The notes under the pieces: model-generated
Database searches by the model: none
Told to the model about the DNA's origin: nothing
What the model saw: the letters and a program-made list of their open reading frames with translations, nothing else
Shown here: positions 10,450-23,400 of the stretch, in pieces
Layout of the letters: every line of letters begins with the position of its first letter
How positions within the stretch are numbered: position 1 is the stretch's first letter
Program-made: the position numbers and the translations under genes
Origin: Agriotes lineatus
Lineage: Eukaryota > Arthropoda > Insecta > Coleoptera > Elateridae
Direction of reading: 5' to 3'
Assembly: GCA_940337035.1 (NCBI GenBank)
Contig: OW679203.1
Location: 30,079,495 to 30,143,494 of the forward strand
DNA length: 64,000 bases

Positions 10450-11250
10450 GTCTTCATGCAGGTTGCCGACTTACCAAGAATTCCGTACCGCCCCTTCGAT
10501 TTGGGGGTTCTGGGTCAGAAATACGACACCAAGAGACAAGACGAATAGCGGCTAGTTTGATGTGTTATGTGGTCACACACACTCGGTTGCAAACACGAAA
10601 CATCCAAATTGCTTGCCTAAGAAGAGTGACCAAACAATCACGTGTTCGAGTGATAGTACTTACAGGAGGTTTATCAACTCCCACGGTACTATGACGTAGC
10701 ATCTAGTAGAACATTTCGATTAGAAACTATCCAGGTGTACCGCCGATAAATGCCAACACGAATGCTTACTGCATCTAGTGCCCATTAGCTTAATGCTAAC
10801 TAGATCGATGATCTCCGATTCATCTTAGTGTGAATTGCAACTGCCGTTTTTGCCCCAGCAGATAATCAACTTAACAAAGCATTTGAGAGAAATCGGCCTC
10901 ACAGGCTATCTAGGTAAGCTCCTAGATCACTATTAATAATTGATTATCAGGTCACATAGTAGTGGTAATATCGGATGTTCCGTATTCCCAGGCAATATAG
11001 TGCACTATATTGCGGTACCGATTGGGTACCAAGTCAACAATAATAAAACTAACATTGTTCCATAGAATTAATGCAGAAATATCAACTAGTGTCCAACTTA
11101 GCCGCACCATTGAACTACATACAACCTCTATTGCAAGGCTACCCAAGCAATAATATCTATTACAGATCTTATTATTTAATCATTTCTGTTAACTCACATA
11201 ATTATCACAAGTAACACTTCAAAATCACTAAATACCACTTTTTTTATAAG
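10450..11250 (+). repeat. dispersed repeat family F2, copy 1
   Basis: The segment is a diverged relative of 29690-30310. The strongest shared block is gaactacatacaacctctat (11112-11131 here), followed by ccaagcaat and atctatt in the same order as at 30111-30160. An upstream block with gtaccgcc.cttcgat (10485-10500) corresponds to gaaccgcctcttcgatg at 29745. A tgcactatat block near 11001 corresponds to 29986. The copy contains a perfect 22-base palindrome at 10992-11013. The family encodes no protein I recognise, and its true ends and strand are unknown. Confidence 0.6.
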
Positions 11251-11259
11251 GTACTATAT

Positions 11260-12300
11260 TTTTTTCTCGACGATAGATACAATGCGATACGGTTACAATT
11301 TCAATTAGTTCTAGTTCATAAATTAAATTTAGTGCAGTTTAAAATTCTCTCTTGAAACTAAAGAGAAGAGGAAATGCTGATAGCGTGTATAATTTTCGCC
11401 TATCGAATTATTTACAAAAAAATATTCAAGAACTACGGACGAAATTACTTTTAATCCAACCAATTTCCTTCTGAAGGAAGTTTTCATTAACCATTCTGTT
11501 TTCCGGCAATTACTCAGCTCCAAGGAGCCTTATGCAATTATGATCCGCTGGCTGATACACCTAACATTTCCTGGCAAGAATTTACCGGCTGCCTTCGCAG
11601 GTTATTCTGCGCTAATACAATAATTTTGATAAGCAAGTTTGCTCGGAGCTTCCAGCGTTGTTACGGCCATGGAGCGTCCCTAAACGTGAAAACAGGATTA
11701 AGGCCTATGCGAAGTGACAGCTAAACAAAGGGTAGCACTTTCGCATACCTCGCGAAGTAATCAACAGTCGCGGCCCTCTCGATCTCTTCTGTCGCCCAGG
11801 ATGATTTGGTTATTTTTCGGCAATTTGCGCGAGACGAAAGTCTCGAGGGCGTCGCTAAAGAGGCCGAATTGAATTACAAGGCTTGCCCACGCAGTGCATG
11901 ATTCCGAGCTACAACGGAAAATCAGTTTTTATTGGTTTATACCAGGAAAGCGTTTTGCTTCCGCACGAGTTGGCTTTTTATTAAACTGCCCTTACTTGAT
12001 TATTGAATTGGCAAATTCAAAACTGAATCGTTTTCACCAGGACTGCGCTGCCAGCTTTTTCAAGTAATTGCCTTAAATTTACAGTTTGGCATTCTTCATT
12101 GGAATTTTATTTTAAGATAAGCGTATAATAAATTAAGAAAGGAGGTTTTTATATAGAGAGGTGATTTGTTCAGTAATTCGCTACTACAGCCTAATCAATC
12201 TTCATGTTAACATCGCGCAGAGAGGGACTTAAGTGTACTAAATTTTAGCAGTTTTACTAGTGAAAGGGTTAAGTTGGCCTGTGGAGGTTGCTTTACCTTA
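11260..12300. other. no gene seen
   Basis: Only short frames, the longest 64 codons (11329-11523, minus). A somewhat GC-richer patch at 11640-11930 has no recognisable coding content. Confidence 0.45.
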
Positions 12301-12308
12301 ATACCAAA

Positions 12309-12480
12309 TGAAATCCTATAGTTCACTGTAAATCTACGGAAATCCCATTATTTGCAATAAATCTTAAATAGTACCCAGAAATCTGTAAAAATCTACAGAC
12401 ATCATTAAATATCTCCAAAAATCTCCAGAAATTCTTAGAAATCCCAAGAAATCTTACGTGTGTCCCTAGAAATTTTCTTT
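12309..12480. repeat. helically phased AAATC repeat, cluster 1
   Basis: Words of the form aaatct, aaatctcc and agaaatc recur about every 10-11 bases, clearest at 12385-12460. The same motif family recurs at 17085-17190 and 44197-44262. Spacing near one helical turn means that the A-runs fall on the same face of the helix. Confidence 0.6.
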
Positions 12481-12484
12481 GGGC

Positions 12485-13610
12485 CAAATGAATCATAATA
12501 AAACCTTTTACTTCTCAAATATTTCAAACAATAAGTTTCTACTATTTCACAGTGTAATGTTATAAATAATAACAAGTTTGAAAACAACATAAACATTGCA
12601 ACTAAAGCAGAACGAAAATCAAAGTATTTGGTAGATATATACTTAATTAAGTGTTTCTGAAATAGAAAGAAAACTGCAACAAGCTTAAACGTGTCACTAA
12701 TATCCACCCGTCATTGCCAAATGGTAATGGTATGATGCTTATGACAATTCTGGTTGCATAACTAACTCACGAATGACAATGCAAGATTTAAATAGGCCCA
12801 GAATTGGAATTGTATTTATTGTAACAGCAAGAGTCACTAGTAAACATTTATAATTACAAAAGACATGATTAGCAATAACTGTAATTAATTAACAAAGCTT
12901 AGTAATTGTATAAAACGATATCGTCAGGGTTGCGATCAGCTTGTATTCAAATTTGTGCTCATTATAGCAAATTTAGCTAATTTTATGATGACTGACAGGT
13001 TAATTAAGTAACGTCAAGACACGATAATGAAATAACTTTAGTACAAAGGTGTTACTAAACGTTACAGAGGTTGAATGCAGAGTTTTCATTCATATCGAAA
13101 TGCTAGCAATTTATGTCGCAGCTAAAGGAGTTATAAAGCAGTATAAGATGGCACAGAGACATGCAAAGAGCATATAAAGAGCAATCTGAGAATTAATGAA
13201 GACTACAAGAATGTGCTAGTGGTGTAAATCAGTGTTTGTTAACTAAAAAGTGAAAAAGTGCGACCATATAGTGTTCTGAATGTCATTTACAAAAACAATG
13301 ATAAATTAACGAATGTACACTTACATAAAGCAATTGTTAATTATGTTGCTGTGGTGACCTAGAGTGTTGTTTGTGGCTCTTTGTTTGGGAAGCCAAGCCG
13401 TAAGCTTGTGTCTTGTTTGGTTTCCCCATATTGATTAATTTTGTCGATAAAAGTATGTAATTTGTGCTCAGTTGTTGCGTTTTATTTATTGCAGTTGTAC
13501 AAAGGCCAACTGTAGTTAAATTTTCAGTATTCTGGAGTGTAGCTCCAGAGCAAATTGAACCTGGAGCTTTGCCTGTATGTGATCGTCCTCCAAACTGGGA
13601 TTCGACAGGT
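12485..13610. other. no gene seen
   Basis: AT-rich. A plus-strand frame begins at 13464 after a pyrimidine-rich tract ending in ttgcag (13488-13493), which resembles a splice acceptor. It runs only to 13694, into a tandem duplication. I do not call an exon, because the protein matches nothing I know and the minus strand is also open (13337-13630). Confidence 0.4.
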
Positions 13611-13624
13611 TTTGGAGCTGAGAG

Positions 13625-13930
13625 AGACAAACAGCAAGGTGCGAGGCCTAGAAAAAGCTTGGTTCATACTCCAGAAGCAGATAGCAGCCGCTGAAATATC
13701 GCCAGGAAGCTTGGCGTCCTTTCCAAGTGTGGCCTGCGCGAGGTAGTTTTTCGAACCAGGTTGAACAATACTGGGAGGTACGACAAGCAGGCAGCAGGGT
13801 GTAGGACTTGGTAGAAGCTTGGTTCGTACTCCAGAGATAGGCAGGAGCAGCTAAAACCGTTCCAGGAGGAAAATACAAGCTTGACGTCCTTTTGCGGAGA
13901 CCGGAAGCGAGGTAGGCATGCATTCGATGA
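13625..13930 (+). repeat. 160-base tandem duplication
   Basis: Two diverged copies lie head to tail. Copy 1 (about 13625-13770) and copy 2 (about 13783-13930) both contain, in order: an acagcaaggtg or gcagcagggtg start, gaagcttggttc.tactccag (13655 and 13815), an agcagc tract, a ccagga block, an aagctt/cgtcctt block and gcgaggtag (13738 and 13908). The offset is 160 bases in the first half and 170 at the end because of small indels. The region is GC-richer than its surroundings. An upstream block at 13530-13620 with similar tccagag words may be an older third unit. Confidence 0.75.
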
Positions 13931-13979
13931 AAAACAACTGCAAGTTGCACTTGAAAAACAAATTCCTGGTTAGCCAAAC

Positions 13980-16900
13980 GTTCTTGATTATTAGAAATGC
14001 ATTGTTATAATTTAGTGAAATGTTTGATTGTTAGTTAATAAGTATTCAAAATTTACTAAATGTTCTGTTTCGAACAGCTTTGTTCGTGATTAATATTTTG
14101 ATGTTAACTGCCATTCGTTAGAATCGAGCATTTGCCATACAATGTTTAAATTTAACTAAAGTGTAACAACCCAACTGTGTAAATATGAGTCTCAATTTCT
14201 AGCTGGGGCAAAGGTTTTGATAAGTTTCAAATGAATAGGATATACAACGCAACATACCTTTATTACAGCAAAGCATAATTAAATAATAATATTTTAATTA
14301 GCCACAAGAGAGAGGCAATATAAAATTTGAAAATAAGCTGCGTCGAGCGTGTGCTCAATTTTTATTTATTTATTATAGTACAAGTAATAACAATATAAAA
14401 TAAAGCAAATCATCATGAACTACGTCAATAGTTTTTTCATAACAATAATTACTGAACTGGAAAATTTCCAAAATAATCAATGCAATTGGGCCATAAAAAT
14501 GTATTCTCGTTCAATATAGCTAATGTCGTCTACTTTTTGTCTAAATAAAAAAATCTTTACTTTTCGGCTTTTTTAAAATTCCATGTGGAACACATTAAAC
14601 TCTAAACTTTAAATTATGCTGCTTATGTACATTATTGTCAATAATTGATGGAAACGTGTCACCCACTAGCTACAGAGAATGGATCGGGATTAATTTAACT
14701 TCGCAAAGCTAAAAACTGAATTAAAGGACGCCAAGTGGTTCCAACTGGCACGTTTCCTGTTAATTCCTTGAAGCAAAGAACATTAAATCAATCACAGTAA
14801 AAGGAAACACAACACAAGTGAAACTTAGGTTTTAACAAAGATTGTATATTGATAATAATGCTTACCTTGGAGGTAAAAACAAGTAGGCTCGTCATTTCTG
14901 GCTTAAATTAACTCTGGAAAACACTTAGTTGCATCAGAAATACTACAAGATAGTAAACACCACAAAGCTTGCATGAAATGGCTGATATAACTACCACATA
15001 AATTAGTATGGAAGCTTCGCTTTCGGTACAGTGCTTGCTTACGAACAAAATCGTTGAGTGTCTGTAATTTAAAAGAAGTAACATTCACTAAGTGATTAAA
15101 ATGTTTTATACTTTTCCGAATATAACTTATTCTGTTATAATTGAGGGTTATTTAATCAGGTATGCTTTCATATTTTTTAGAAGCTACTGAATTATGTTAA
15201 TTTTTGGCATAGCATACCAGGATGAAACGTTAACAAAAAGCGGACGGAGCTAGACAACCCTTGGAAAATGTGTAAAGATTGATCTTTTAGCTAGGCAATA
15301 ATTCTAGCTCGCGTTATTCTCAACCTGAATAAATGTCGCAGCACCGGAATCTGCTCTACAAACTAAACAAAATGTAAAACGGCGAAGCCCAGGTATTTAC
15401 ACTAGATGCAATAATATATGAGCGAATATAGGTAGAATTAACACAAATCCGAAACCAGCCAATAAGCAGCCAATAATTCCTCACTCAGACAATGTTTACA
15501 ATAGTTTTTAATTAACAGGCTACGCTGCGTGGTACACATAAACAAGCTACTCGAATCACATCCCAAGTGACTACGATACCTGAAAATATCTTGCAGGAAC
15601 TAACGCAGGCTCTGATCTTGCTTCGCTAAACGCATGGAAGGCTTCTGAATCAAAATCCTTATATCGAATAAGTGCCCTGAACATGCAAGACCCGCACAGC
15701 AACCCTCGACAGCATCCAAAGCACGTCGGGACTCAAAACTGGCCACTCAGACCTCCACCAGAAAAAAAAAATACTACAAAGACAATTCACAAACGATAAG
15801 AATCTTTACCAGAGCTTGTCGTCTGAGTAAGTTTAAAAACTTGAATTTTAAGCTATGTAACGTTCTTCCTAAACTCCGTAATTGGGACATATAGACGGCA
15901 ACATACCTCATCTAGGATTCGCCCCCTCATTATTGCACAGCGATACGAACCATTTAAGCTTGTTAAAACTCTAAAAAAAGCATAATCTTTTAAGACACTG
16001 CTTACAGCTTTGCTGTTCAAATGGAAAGTGTCATGAAAAGCAAAGCAACGCGCCGAAACATTTTCCCAATCACATAACGCATTAACGGCTAAATCCCTAT
16101 TAGGCGACAAATATACCAGAGTGTATTAATATCAATATAATAATCCTGAACGATCATATTTGGCGCATATTATGCATTTTTGTCTGCACCTTAATCTTTT
16201 TCAAAAAATGATTTGGTGCTAGTGCTGAAGTTAACTCCTTCACAGTCAGATATATTTTGAATTTATTTGTGAAATTTGCTTTCTTATCATTTCTGCAAAA
16301 CACTACTTTTAGATTGATTTGGTTTCTTGTGATTGCTTTCGTTATTTGCAAAGAATCGACGCAAACGATCTATGCTGACTCTTTCCCAGGCTTTTTTCCA
16401 AAAGCCGGCAGAGCGAAAACTTCTTTTATTTAAATAATAGTATACCCAGTTACGTCCACAACTTTAATTATTTCTGGACACTGCCATTAAATTGTAACTG
16501 ACGTCGTCTCCAACCGTCATTCTCAAATTTTGCGTTCAAATTAGCGCATCATTTAAGGTATTTCTACAGTGATTTTCACTCAGTTACTAGAAAACGCTCT
16601 ATATGGCCTAGAATTATTCTCCGTATGTAATCCAGAAAAATATTTATTTTCTTTTCGGTGGCAAAATAAAGAACTTTCTTTAAGTCGTTTAAAATATGCT
16701 TTACAGCTTTAATCCTGCCCAACCATGTTACAATGTCATATAGAATGTAATTAAATACAGTAGAAAATATCGATATGATTGATCTTGTGACTCGAAATAA
16801 TTATCCACATGTTTGGACTACTAATCAGCTAAGATAGAAACATATCTCGACAAATATGGATTTTCCGGGAAATTAATAATGAGATGTATTAAGAAATGAG

Positions 16901-17080
16901 AATTTACTTCCAGGTACATGCAACAATTTCTTGTGATGAAATAGCGTATTCACAAAAAATACTAAATTCCATATACCATGCAGGCTCGAATAACGGTATT
17001 ACAATAACAAACACACCTTGAAACAGCTAACAAACACTGACAAGTTGCAAGTTGTAAACGTACTGCGCACGGTGGGCAGG
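13980..17080. other. no gene seen
   Basis: Strongly AT-rich; the longest frames are 85 codons (15853-16110, minus) and 65 codons (16154-16351, minus), with no recognisable motifs. Nothing else is supported. Confidence 0.45.
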
Positions 17081-17084
17081 AATC

Positions 17085-17190
17085 TTAGAAAACCTTTAGA
17101 AATCCTCGGTTATCATCGGGAAATCCTCGAAAATCCCAGAAAATCCTTAGAAATCCTGGGAATTCCTAGAATATTCTCTGTACTGTACAC
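17085..17190. repeat. helically phased AAATCC repeat, cluster 2
   Basis: At least six units of gaaatcct or gaaaatcc repeat with a period of 9-11 bases, for example ttagaaatcctggga near 17149-17163. The sequence word ttagaaatcc is shared with cluster 1. A 91-codon plus-strand frame (17018-17293) crosses the repeat and simply translates it, giving an EILG/NPRKS pattern; it is not evidence of a gene. Confidence 0.7.
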
Positions 17191-17439
17191 TATAAATCCT
17201 CTGAGGTTTCACCCTCGAAGTGAGAATATACAACACTTTACTAATTACACAAAAATTCAAGGTCAACGCACAAGCAACAAGTGCTCAATGTAGATCTTGG
17301 AAGTCCAAGTTTAAATAGCCTAAAATGACCGAAATGCGTAAGTGGGTGAATGAATTGGAAAATGACCAAATTCTTCAATACTCAATGTCTAAATGTACAA
17401 TCTCCTGGCGCCAGGCCGTCTCCACGTTATATAGCTCAG

Positions 17440-17860
17440 GTTTACGCAATTAGAAAGAGTTAATGATTTAACGGCTCTCTGAAGAAGTCCGAAGTATTCT
17501 TGAAGAACAATGCATTATTGTCCTGCATCTGGACAGCATGGTTATTTCAAGAAATGTAGTACGTCAAAGACACTTCGAGGATGTGTACATTAGATCAACT
17601 TTTTTAACCAACAATGTTAAAACGCCAACTGGAAATCTCAGTATGCGAGTTCTGCCGCGGCTTGGTAGCGACAACATTCTCACTTAACCCCAATCGCCGA
17701 CTCTCGGGAACGACTTACTCTTTCACCCTTTCCAATAAACCACTTAAATTACCACAGGCAACATTTCAAAAATCATATCAGAGCTCTCGCAGTCGAATAC
17801 TACCCTCTGTGGTAGTAAATCTCACATATACTCGCACATATTTATTCGATTCTTAGAAAT
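17440..17860 (+). repeat. dispersed repeat family F2, copy 2
   Basis: This copy aligns best at its right end. The block tctttcaccctttccaataa (17720-17739) corresponds to tctttcatcctttctattaa at 30172-30191. The block atcagagctctcgcagtcg with a downstream ctctgtggta (17778-17816) corresponds to 30227-30265, followed in both by caaatttcac- or taaatctcac-like sequence. The left end is more diverged. It shares no protein-coding signal with the other copies. Confidence 0.6.
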
Positions 17861-17869
17861 GTTTAAAAG

Positions 17870-20060
17870 AAATATCTGTATGTATTCAAATTAAATTCAG
17901 TTAAAGTGTGCAGATCTCGTATTATTTTATTCGAGCAAGTAGTATGCGTATAAGCAGCGGGAGTGCGAAATATGCGAACGACAACGCATCGCCCTTAAAA
18001 TTCGGGTTTGCAACTAAGAGCCGAGATTCGCGATAACCTTATTATTCATCCGGGAATAACACCACTCAAAAATTTATGAACAGAGGCAAGTGCGCGTCAG
18101 GATTTGTTCGACGGGGCGCGTATCACGATTATGATGCCTCGTAACTCAGCGGCGCCATTTTCTTAGTTTATCTGTTTTAATTCTAAGCGCTGAGCAGAGT
18201 TATGGGCAGCCTGATAAATCTACAAGAAAAATAATAAAGCGCCACGGAACAAGGACGTTGCGCAGAGCAAAACCGCATTCTTTCTATTTGTTTGCATCTT
18301 GTACTAGAGCGTGCTGATAACTAATCGACCTCAAAATTCAAATGCAATTTGAAATTCGTACCTACTCCAAAATATTGATATCTAATTGAATGGTTGAAGC
18401 ATACTTTTGCGATGCACGAAAAGTTGATAAGGCTTGAGACCACTTGATTATTGAAAGTCTAGCAAATTTTCATGAAAAGTATCGAGATAAAGTACTCGAT
18501 TATAATGAATTTTACAAGTTATAAAGTCGGTGATATATTTTAGTAGAAGGTAACGGTACGATGTGTAAGTGGTCGACTACCAAATAGCAACAGGTAATTT
18601 AACACTTTTAAGCTTTTTTAGTGGCAATTTATAAAGAATAATATTTTTAAAACCACGAATTGGGAAAAACCGACTGTATGTGCATAATTAAATAACTCTG
18701 CAAACCGTTTACAAAATGTCTTCAACACTCGACAGCATCAAAGCAAAAACTCGGCTATGCTTTCAAGATGGCGGCAAGTGCTTTAAGCATTTGTCCTATA
18801 AACTTTTACTTCAATATGTACATTTGACTGTTATTCACGTTAAATTTGGATGCTTTTTTTTAGATATTTGACTTTGATATTGTCTCAAAAATTAAGGTTA
18901 TGTAACTATGAGTTAATGAATCATTTTGGTATAAAAATTGCTGGCTTATAATGTATTTTAGTTACAAAATATATTGGTAGTAAAATGTAAAGTTTACTCA
19001 AGAAACATTTGTTGTAGTATATATCGTACTGGCTATTAAAGAGAAATACCTAACCAATCCTTCGCTTATGTAATAGATATTTGTGTATTGAGAACGTAAC
19101 GTAATGACCTTTTGCAGTTAGAAATTCTACTTTGCCCTAGCACTATATGCATTTCATTTGTACAATTATAATTAGTTTACATTTTAAATAATTTTTAGAA
19201 AACATACATTAAAAACTAAAAACAATTTCAAAATTACATTTTTCAAGCGATAGAAGAGTGTTACTAAAGCCAAATATGCCATGCGAATTCCAAATACTTT
19301 CAAACGGGCGCCATCAGAAGGCCAGGACCGCAAAAAACTATTGTAACAAACAATCTCTAAGAATTCTACCTGCTTGCGACGTCACGTCGCGCAATAAACC
19401 AACTCGCAGATTTTTCGCTGTGACGGTGTACTACAGGGCGCTGAGCGGTAATACTCCCTGCGGTCTTGCAAATAGAAGCAACACTAAGTCGGATTGCTCT
19501 GAAATGTCCAGTCGGATATCAATATGAAATTCTGCGGTACTCAGACAAGGCGAGAGCGGAATTCCAAACGAGTAAGCTGCATTTCTAAAAACTGAATGCA
19601 TCCGATAAGGGTACTAATTTGCCAAAATTGACACGATAAGTCTTTTCCAAACAGATACATTCACGGTACAATAACGATGGCCTACGCGCAACCTCTCTGC
19701 TTGAAGTTAATTTCCCAATTAAAGATAGGTTCCTTGCACTATCGTGGAGCGAGAAAAAGTGCATTAAAAAGCAAGTGGCGGCATTAAACCTTAAACTAAA
19801 CATAAACGCTTTACCAGCTGGCCGCCCATTATAATTACATACCGTATGGATCATATTTGAAGGTTGTATGTATTTTGTTCAACCAATTTTTCAGTTACTC
19901 TAACAAGCTTAAAATTAATTTCTTTGGATTACGTAGACTTTGGTACTTCATCAAACTGCTAACAGTTTTTCCTTAATATATTTTCATTTTTCTTGGGGTT
20001 ATAGTGATCACATTGATTATTGTAATTTATTATTTTAGGTATTGTTTGAGGCTTTCGCGG
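17870..20060. other. no gene seen; one YY1-like site
   Basis: No supportable gene. The 11-base word AAGATGGCGGC at 18765-18775 matches the consensus of the YY1/Pho zinc-finger factor, which often sits just downstream of transcription starts. I see no exon next to it. Frames of 89 codons at 19258-19527 (plus) and 19585-19854 (minus) resemble nothing known, although the first lies in a locally GC-richer patch. Confidence 0.35.
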
Positions 20061-20068
20061 TTACTCGA

Positions 20069-20441
20069 ATTGTTCTCCTTAGCATAGAATTTCGGCTTAG
20101 ACGCGTAGTATTTGTATATGAACACCCAGCATTTTCTGGCTTAATGTGCCTTGCACCTTGTGAAGTCGAGCAAAAACCCGCGCGATGGCCATGATTTTTG
20201 GTGGCTCGTGTTGTTTGAGTATCTTGAGAACGAGGATACTTAGGCAGATTTGGCCGTTTTGCTGTTTGTGCATCCATATTCACTAACGTTTCGCAAGACC
20301 TTGCAGCTTACATCATCAGAGTGAAAGTCGCACTCAGTGCTCGACTTCACAAGGTGGAAGGCACATTAAGCCAGAAAATTCTGGGTGTTCATATACAAAT
20401 ACTACGCGGTCTAAGCCGAAATTCTATGCTAAGGAGAATAA
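20069..20441. mobile_element. inverted-repeat element, possibly Penelope-like
   Basis: Two arms of about 103 bases, 20069-20171 and 20339-20441, are nearly perfect inverted copies with only about five differences. They are separated by a 167-base loop. On the minus strand the loop carries cactctgatgatgtaagctg, followed by a cttgcgaaacgtt motif. This resembles the ctgaagatgccagc..gctggcgaaacg signature I associate with terminal repeats of Penelope-like retroelements. Outside both arms is a similar ttattatttta-type sequence (20027-20038 and 20441-20455), which may be a flanking duplication. An 82-codon minus-strand frame (20035-20283) spans one arm and the loop and matches no protein I know. 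The inverted repeat is certain; the assignment is a guess. Confidence 0.55.
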
Positions 20442-20459
20442 TTATTATTTTAGTTGTTT

Positions 20460-23400
20460 TTAATTTTGGGGGTGGTGTAATACTCGATCTCCCATCAATA
20501 AGGTCTGTAAGAATATGAATCTGAGCTTTTTTTGTTTAGTTTTTTATTTAATTTAGTTTATTCTTGGATTTGTCTTTGGGCGATTATAATTATTGTGTAG
20601 GTAACTCCGTTACTTTTCGTTTCGTGTTCAGTTTTAATTTTTATTTGTTTTGCTTCCTCATGGCGTTCCCAATTTTTCCCTACTATAATTTGCACCAGCT
20701 ATAATGGGATGCTTATTTATGACGTTAGCTTTAAGTTATTTCTATCTCAATGGTTTTTTTCTGTTCTTGCTCATTATTCAAACCAGCGTTATTTATCAAA
20801 TATTAATTAAATTACTTTTGCTTCTCACTTTCTTGATATATATAACGAAAGCAATCAAATTTGACCTACCTCGATGCTCAACTGCATTTCCATTTTTACC
20901 TATTTTTGTAAAATTTTCACTCAGCATCTTCCTGTTTTCTTCATGTTCATCACTTGCTCCCTAACATGTTACATTCCACTTCTTTACCTGTTACACGGAG
21001 ACTTTTCTGTACACAAGAAAACAGAAAATAATGTATAATTTACAAAGCTGCGGTTCAGGAATTGTCTCGTGGTGTAGCAAATTTTTGCCAGCTAGTTCCT
21101 GAGCAGAATTGGGGGGGGGGGGTGATTGTCCGGAAGCGCCACTGGTTCAAGACGGTCCAAACCAGAAAACCTGCAAGTGTCCGTGTAAGTTTCTAAACCA
21201 CTTAGCTGTTTCATAAAAATAATAAGAGAAAGAACACACCGGAGCTTGAATTAACCTAATTGTCTATTTACAGTATGTACACGTATAAACTCTGCACCAT
21301 ACTCAAAGGAAGCGAAAATTGGAATTGTAGATTTAATTTAGTTTAACATATAAAATGTACAAGGTCGTAGTTTTAATAAATTTGAAGTGAAAAACAAAGA
21401 TCTATGATTTTAACTCGCAATTCTCTCGAGTACACGTATCTCAACTAAGTTCCCGAGCTGAACGCGGCGAAAACCCTAACAGGTTCGCCAATCTAGAAAA
21501 TATTAAATATATAAAAAGTGAAAACTAAACTATCTTGCATAACTAGATGCACAACGTGAACATATCGCACCGACGTCAGGTTTTCTCGATTTCTCAACAC
21601 AATCGGTTAGAAATTTCGTCAGCATAACAGGGAGGCAAAGCACATTAAATTTCATAGCAACAGCACTAACGGTATTTTCGATTTTGATCAATCAGATGAC
21701 TCGATACGCTAGCTGAACACGCAGAGGATATCTGGGTGCATGGGAGAGTACCTTCTTGGTGCATGCAGAGCACAGCGGCGCCGCCAGAGCAGCCAGGCGG
21801 TGTGGTGGACTTGGCAATGCTGTTCAAACACGTGCAAAATTAGATGTGGCGCGCTTTTCTCCAGCCGTCACACTGGGGAAAGACCTTGTGGTTAAAGCTT
21901 CGGAAGAGCAGCCCCAGGAAGTGAGGACTCAGAACGGTATGGGATTCGGTTGTCCAGATGGTTTAGCAAAGGACTTCACAGCCAAAGGGGAAGCACATGC
22001 AAAATATGGAACGAGTAAAACGAAAAAGGCCAAAGTTCCATTGTGGCCCCAAGTAAATGATCTTGCAGAAATAAATTATTATCCCAGTATAACTGGCTTC
22101 ATTCTAGCAATCTCGCACAACATTTCTTACGGCTGATCAACAGGATTTACCAAAAAAATTTGGAATTATATTATCCACATGGGGTAAAAATTCAAGATTA
22201 CATACACAGCCCCAGAAGGAGCAATCTCACGAAATCAGTCTCATAAAATGGCCGCCGGAAATCGTACTCCCAATCTATTTGAAAAATTATTATAATCCCC
22301 TAAAATTCAAGATTTTTCCAAACCATCCCAAAAATGAAAAATGAGTATGCAACCAAATATACTCTTAGGAACTGCAGGTCATTCAAAACATTTCTTCAAC
22401 TGCATCTAGATTATTTCAAAACTGCAACGTACCTTTATTTCTAATTTTTCATCCCTATACCCTGTTTATTAATATTTGCTACCAGCTCTGATGTTGCTGT
22501 GTTCCATTGCTAATTTTACTTTTCAATATACAAAATTTGTCGAAAATTATGCTGCTCAGCTCTGGCTTGGAAATTAGATTTCTTTAGAACCTACAGACAT
22601 TGCAGAATCGGCAAAAAGATTATTAACTTCAAAGTCTGTGCTATATTAAAAAACGATGTCGTTCTAGTTCTACAGTAGCAGTTTCTCAATACGCCCCCAT
22701 AGTAAATTATTCGGTTTTGTGCCCTCATCTGGTTAACAAATTAGAATATCCGTATCTCCGTTCTCAATCTTGTCGCAAGCGTTTATCTGTTTGGCTGTGT
22801 TTATTGAATCCTGCTAAATGTGACTGCGCTTGAAAACGCACCAGACACGAGTGAATGTTTAAAAATGTTTTAGCAGGATATACCCGATGCAAAATCGCCA
22901 ATAAAACTTCAGGATATCTTCATTATGACACCAAACACTTTTTATAATAAAAGTACCTCGCCAGCAGTTTGCATATAAAATACGAAGATAAAATTTGGGC
23001 GTATTCAAATTAGAATTTATAGGGCAAAAACAAATAACGGAAAGGGAAACCACGGACAATCTTGGCAAAATAAAAACAACTATGATTTATCCCTGCTTTT
23101 CCACAGGGCCTATCTCGGTTGCCGTAGGAGACTTTCTAATCTTTTCACTGAAAAATGGTAGCCGTATGTTTTCAAAAACATCTAGCTGCTCAGAGGGTGC
23201 ACTTTCATAGCTGGCATAACAATGTGAGCTTTAATTGAAAGTCAATTTCTAATCCGCTGCTGAAAATTTCCAAAGAAGCTTTAATTTTCCGCGCAGTTTA
23301 AGCACCTTCAGCTCTTTTATTTGTGTTGAAATTTTAATTAAAGAATAATGTTTGTCAATACTCGTCCCGACGTCCAGTAAGTATGATTATGCAAAGGCCA

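Noticed and set aside
20283..20335. A hammerhead ribozyme on the minus strand (ctgatga .. gaaac)
   Set aside because: The ctgatga and gaaac words are present and a five-base stem can form between them. However, the first pair next to the core does not form and I see no cleavage triplet with a flanking stem in the right place.
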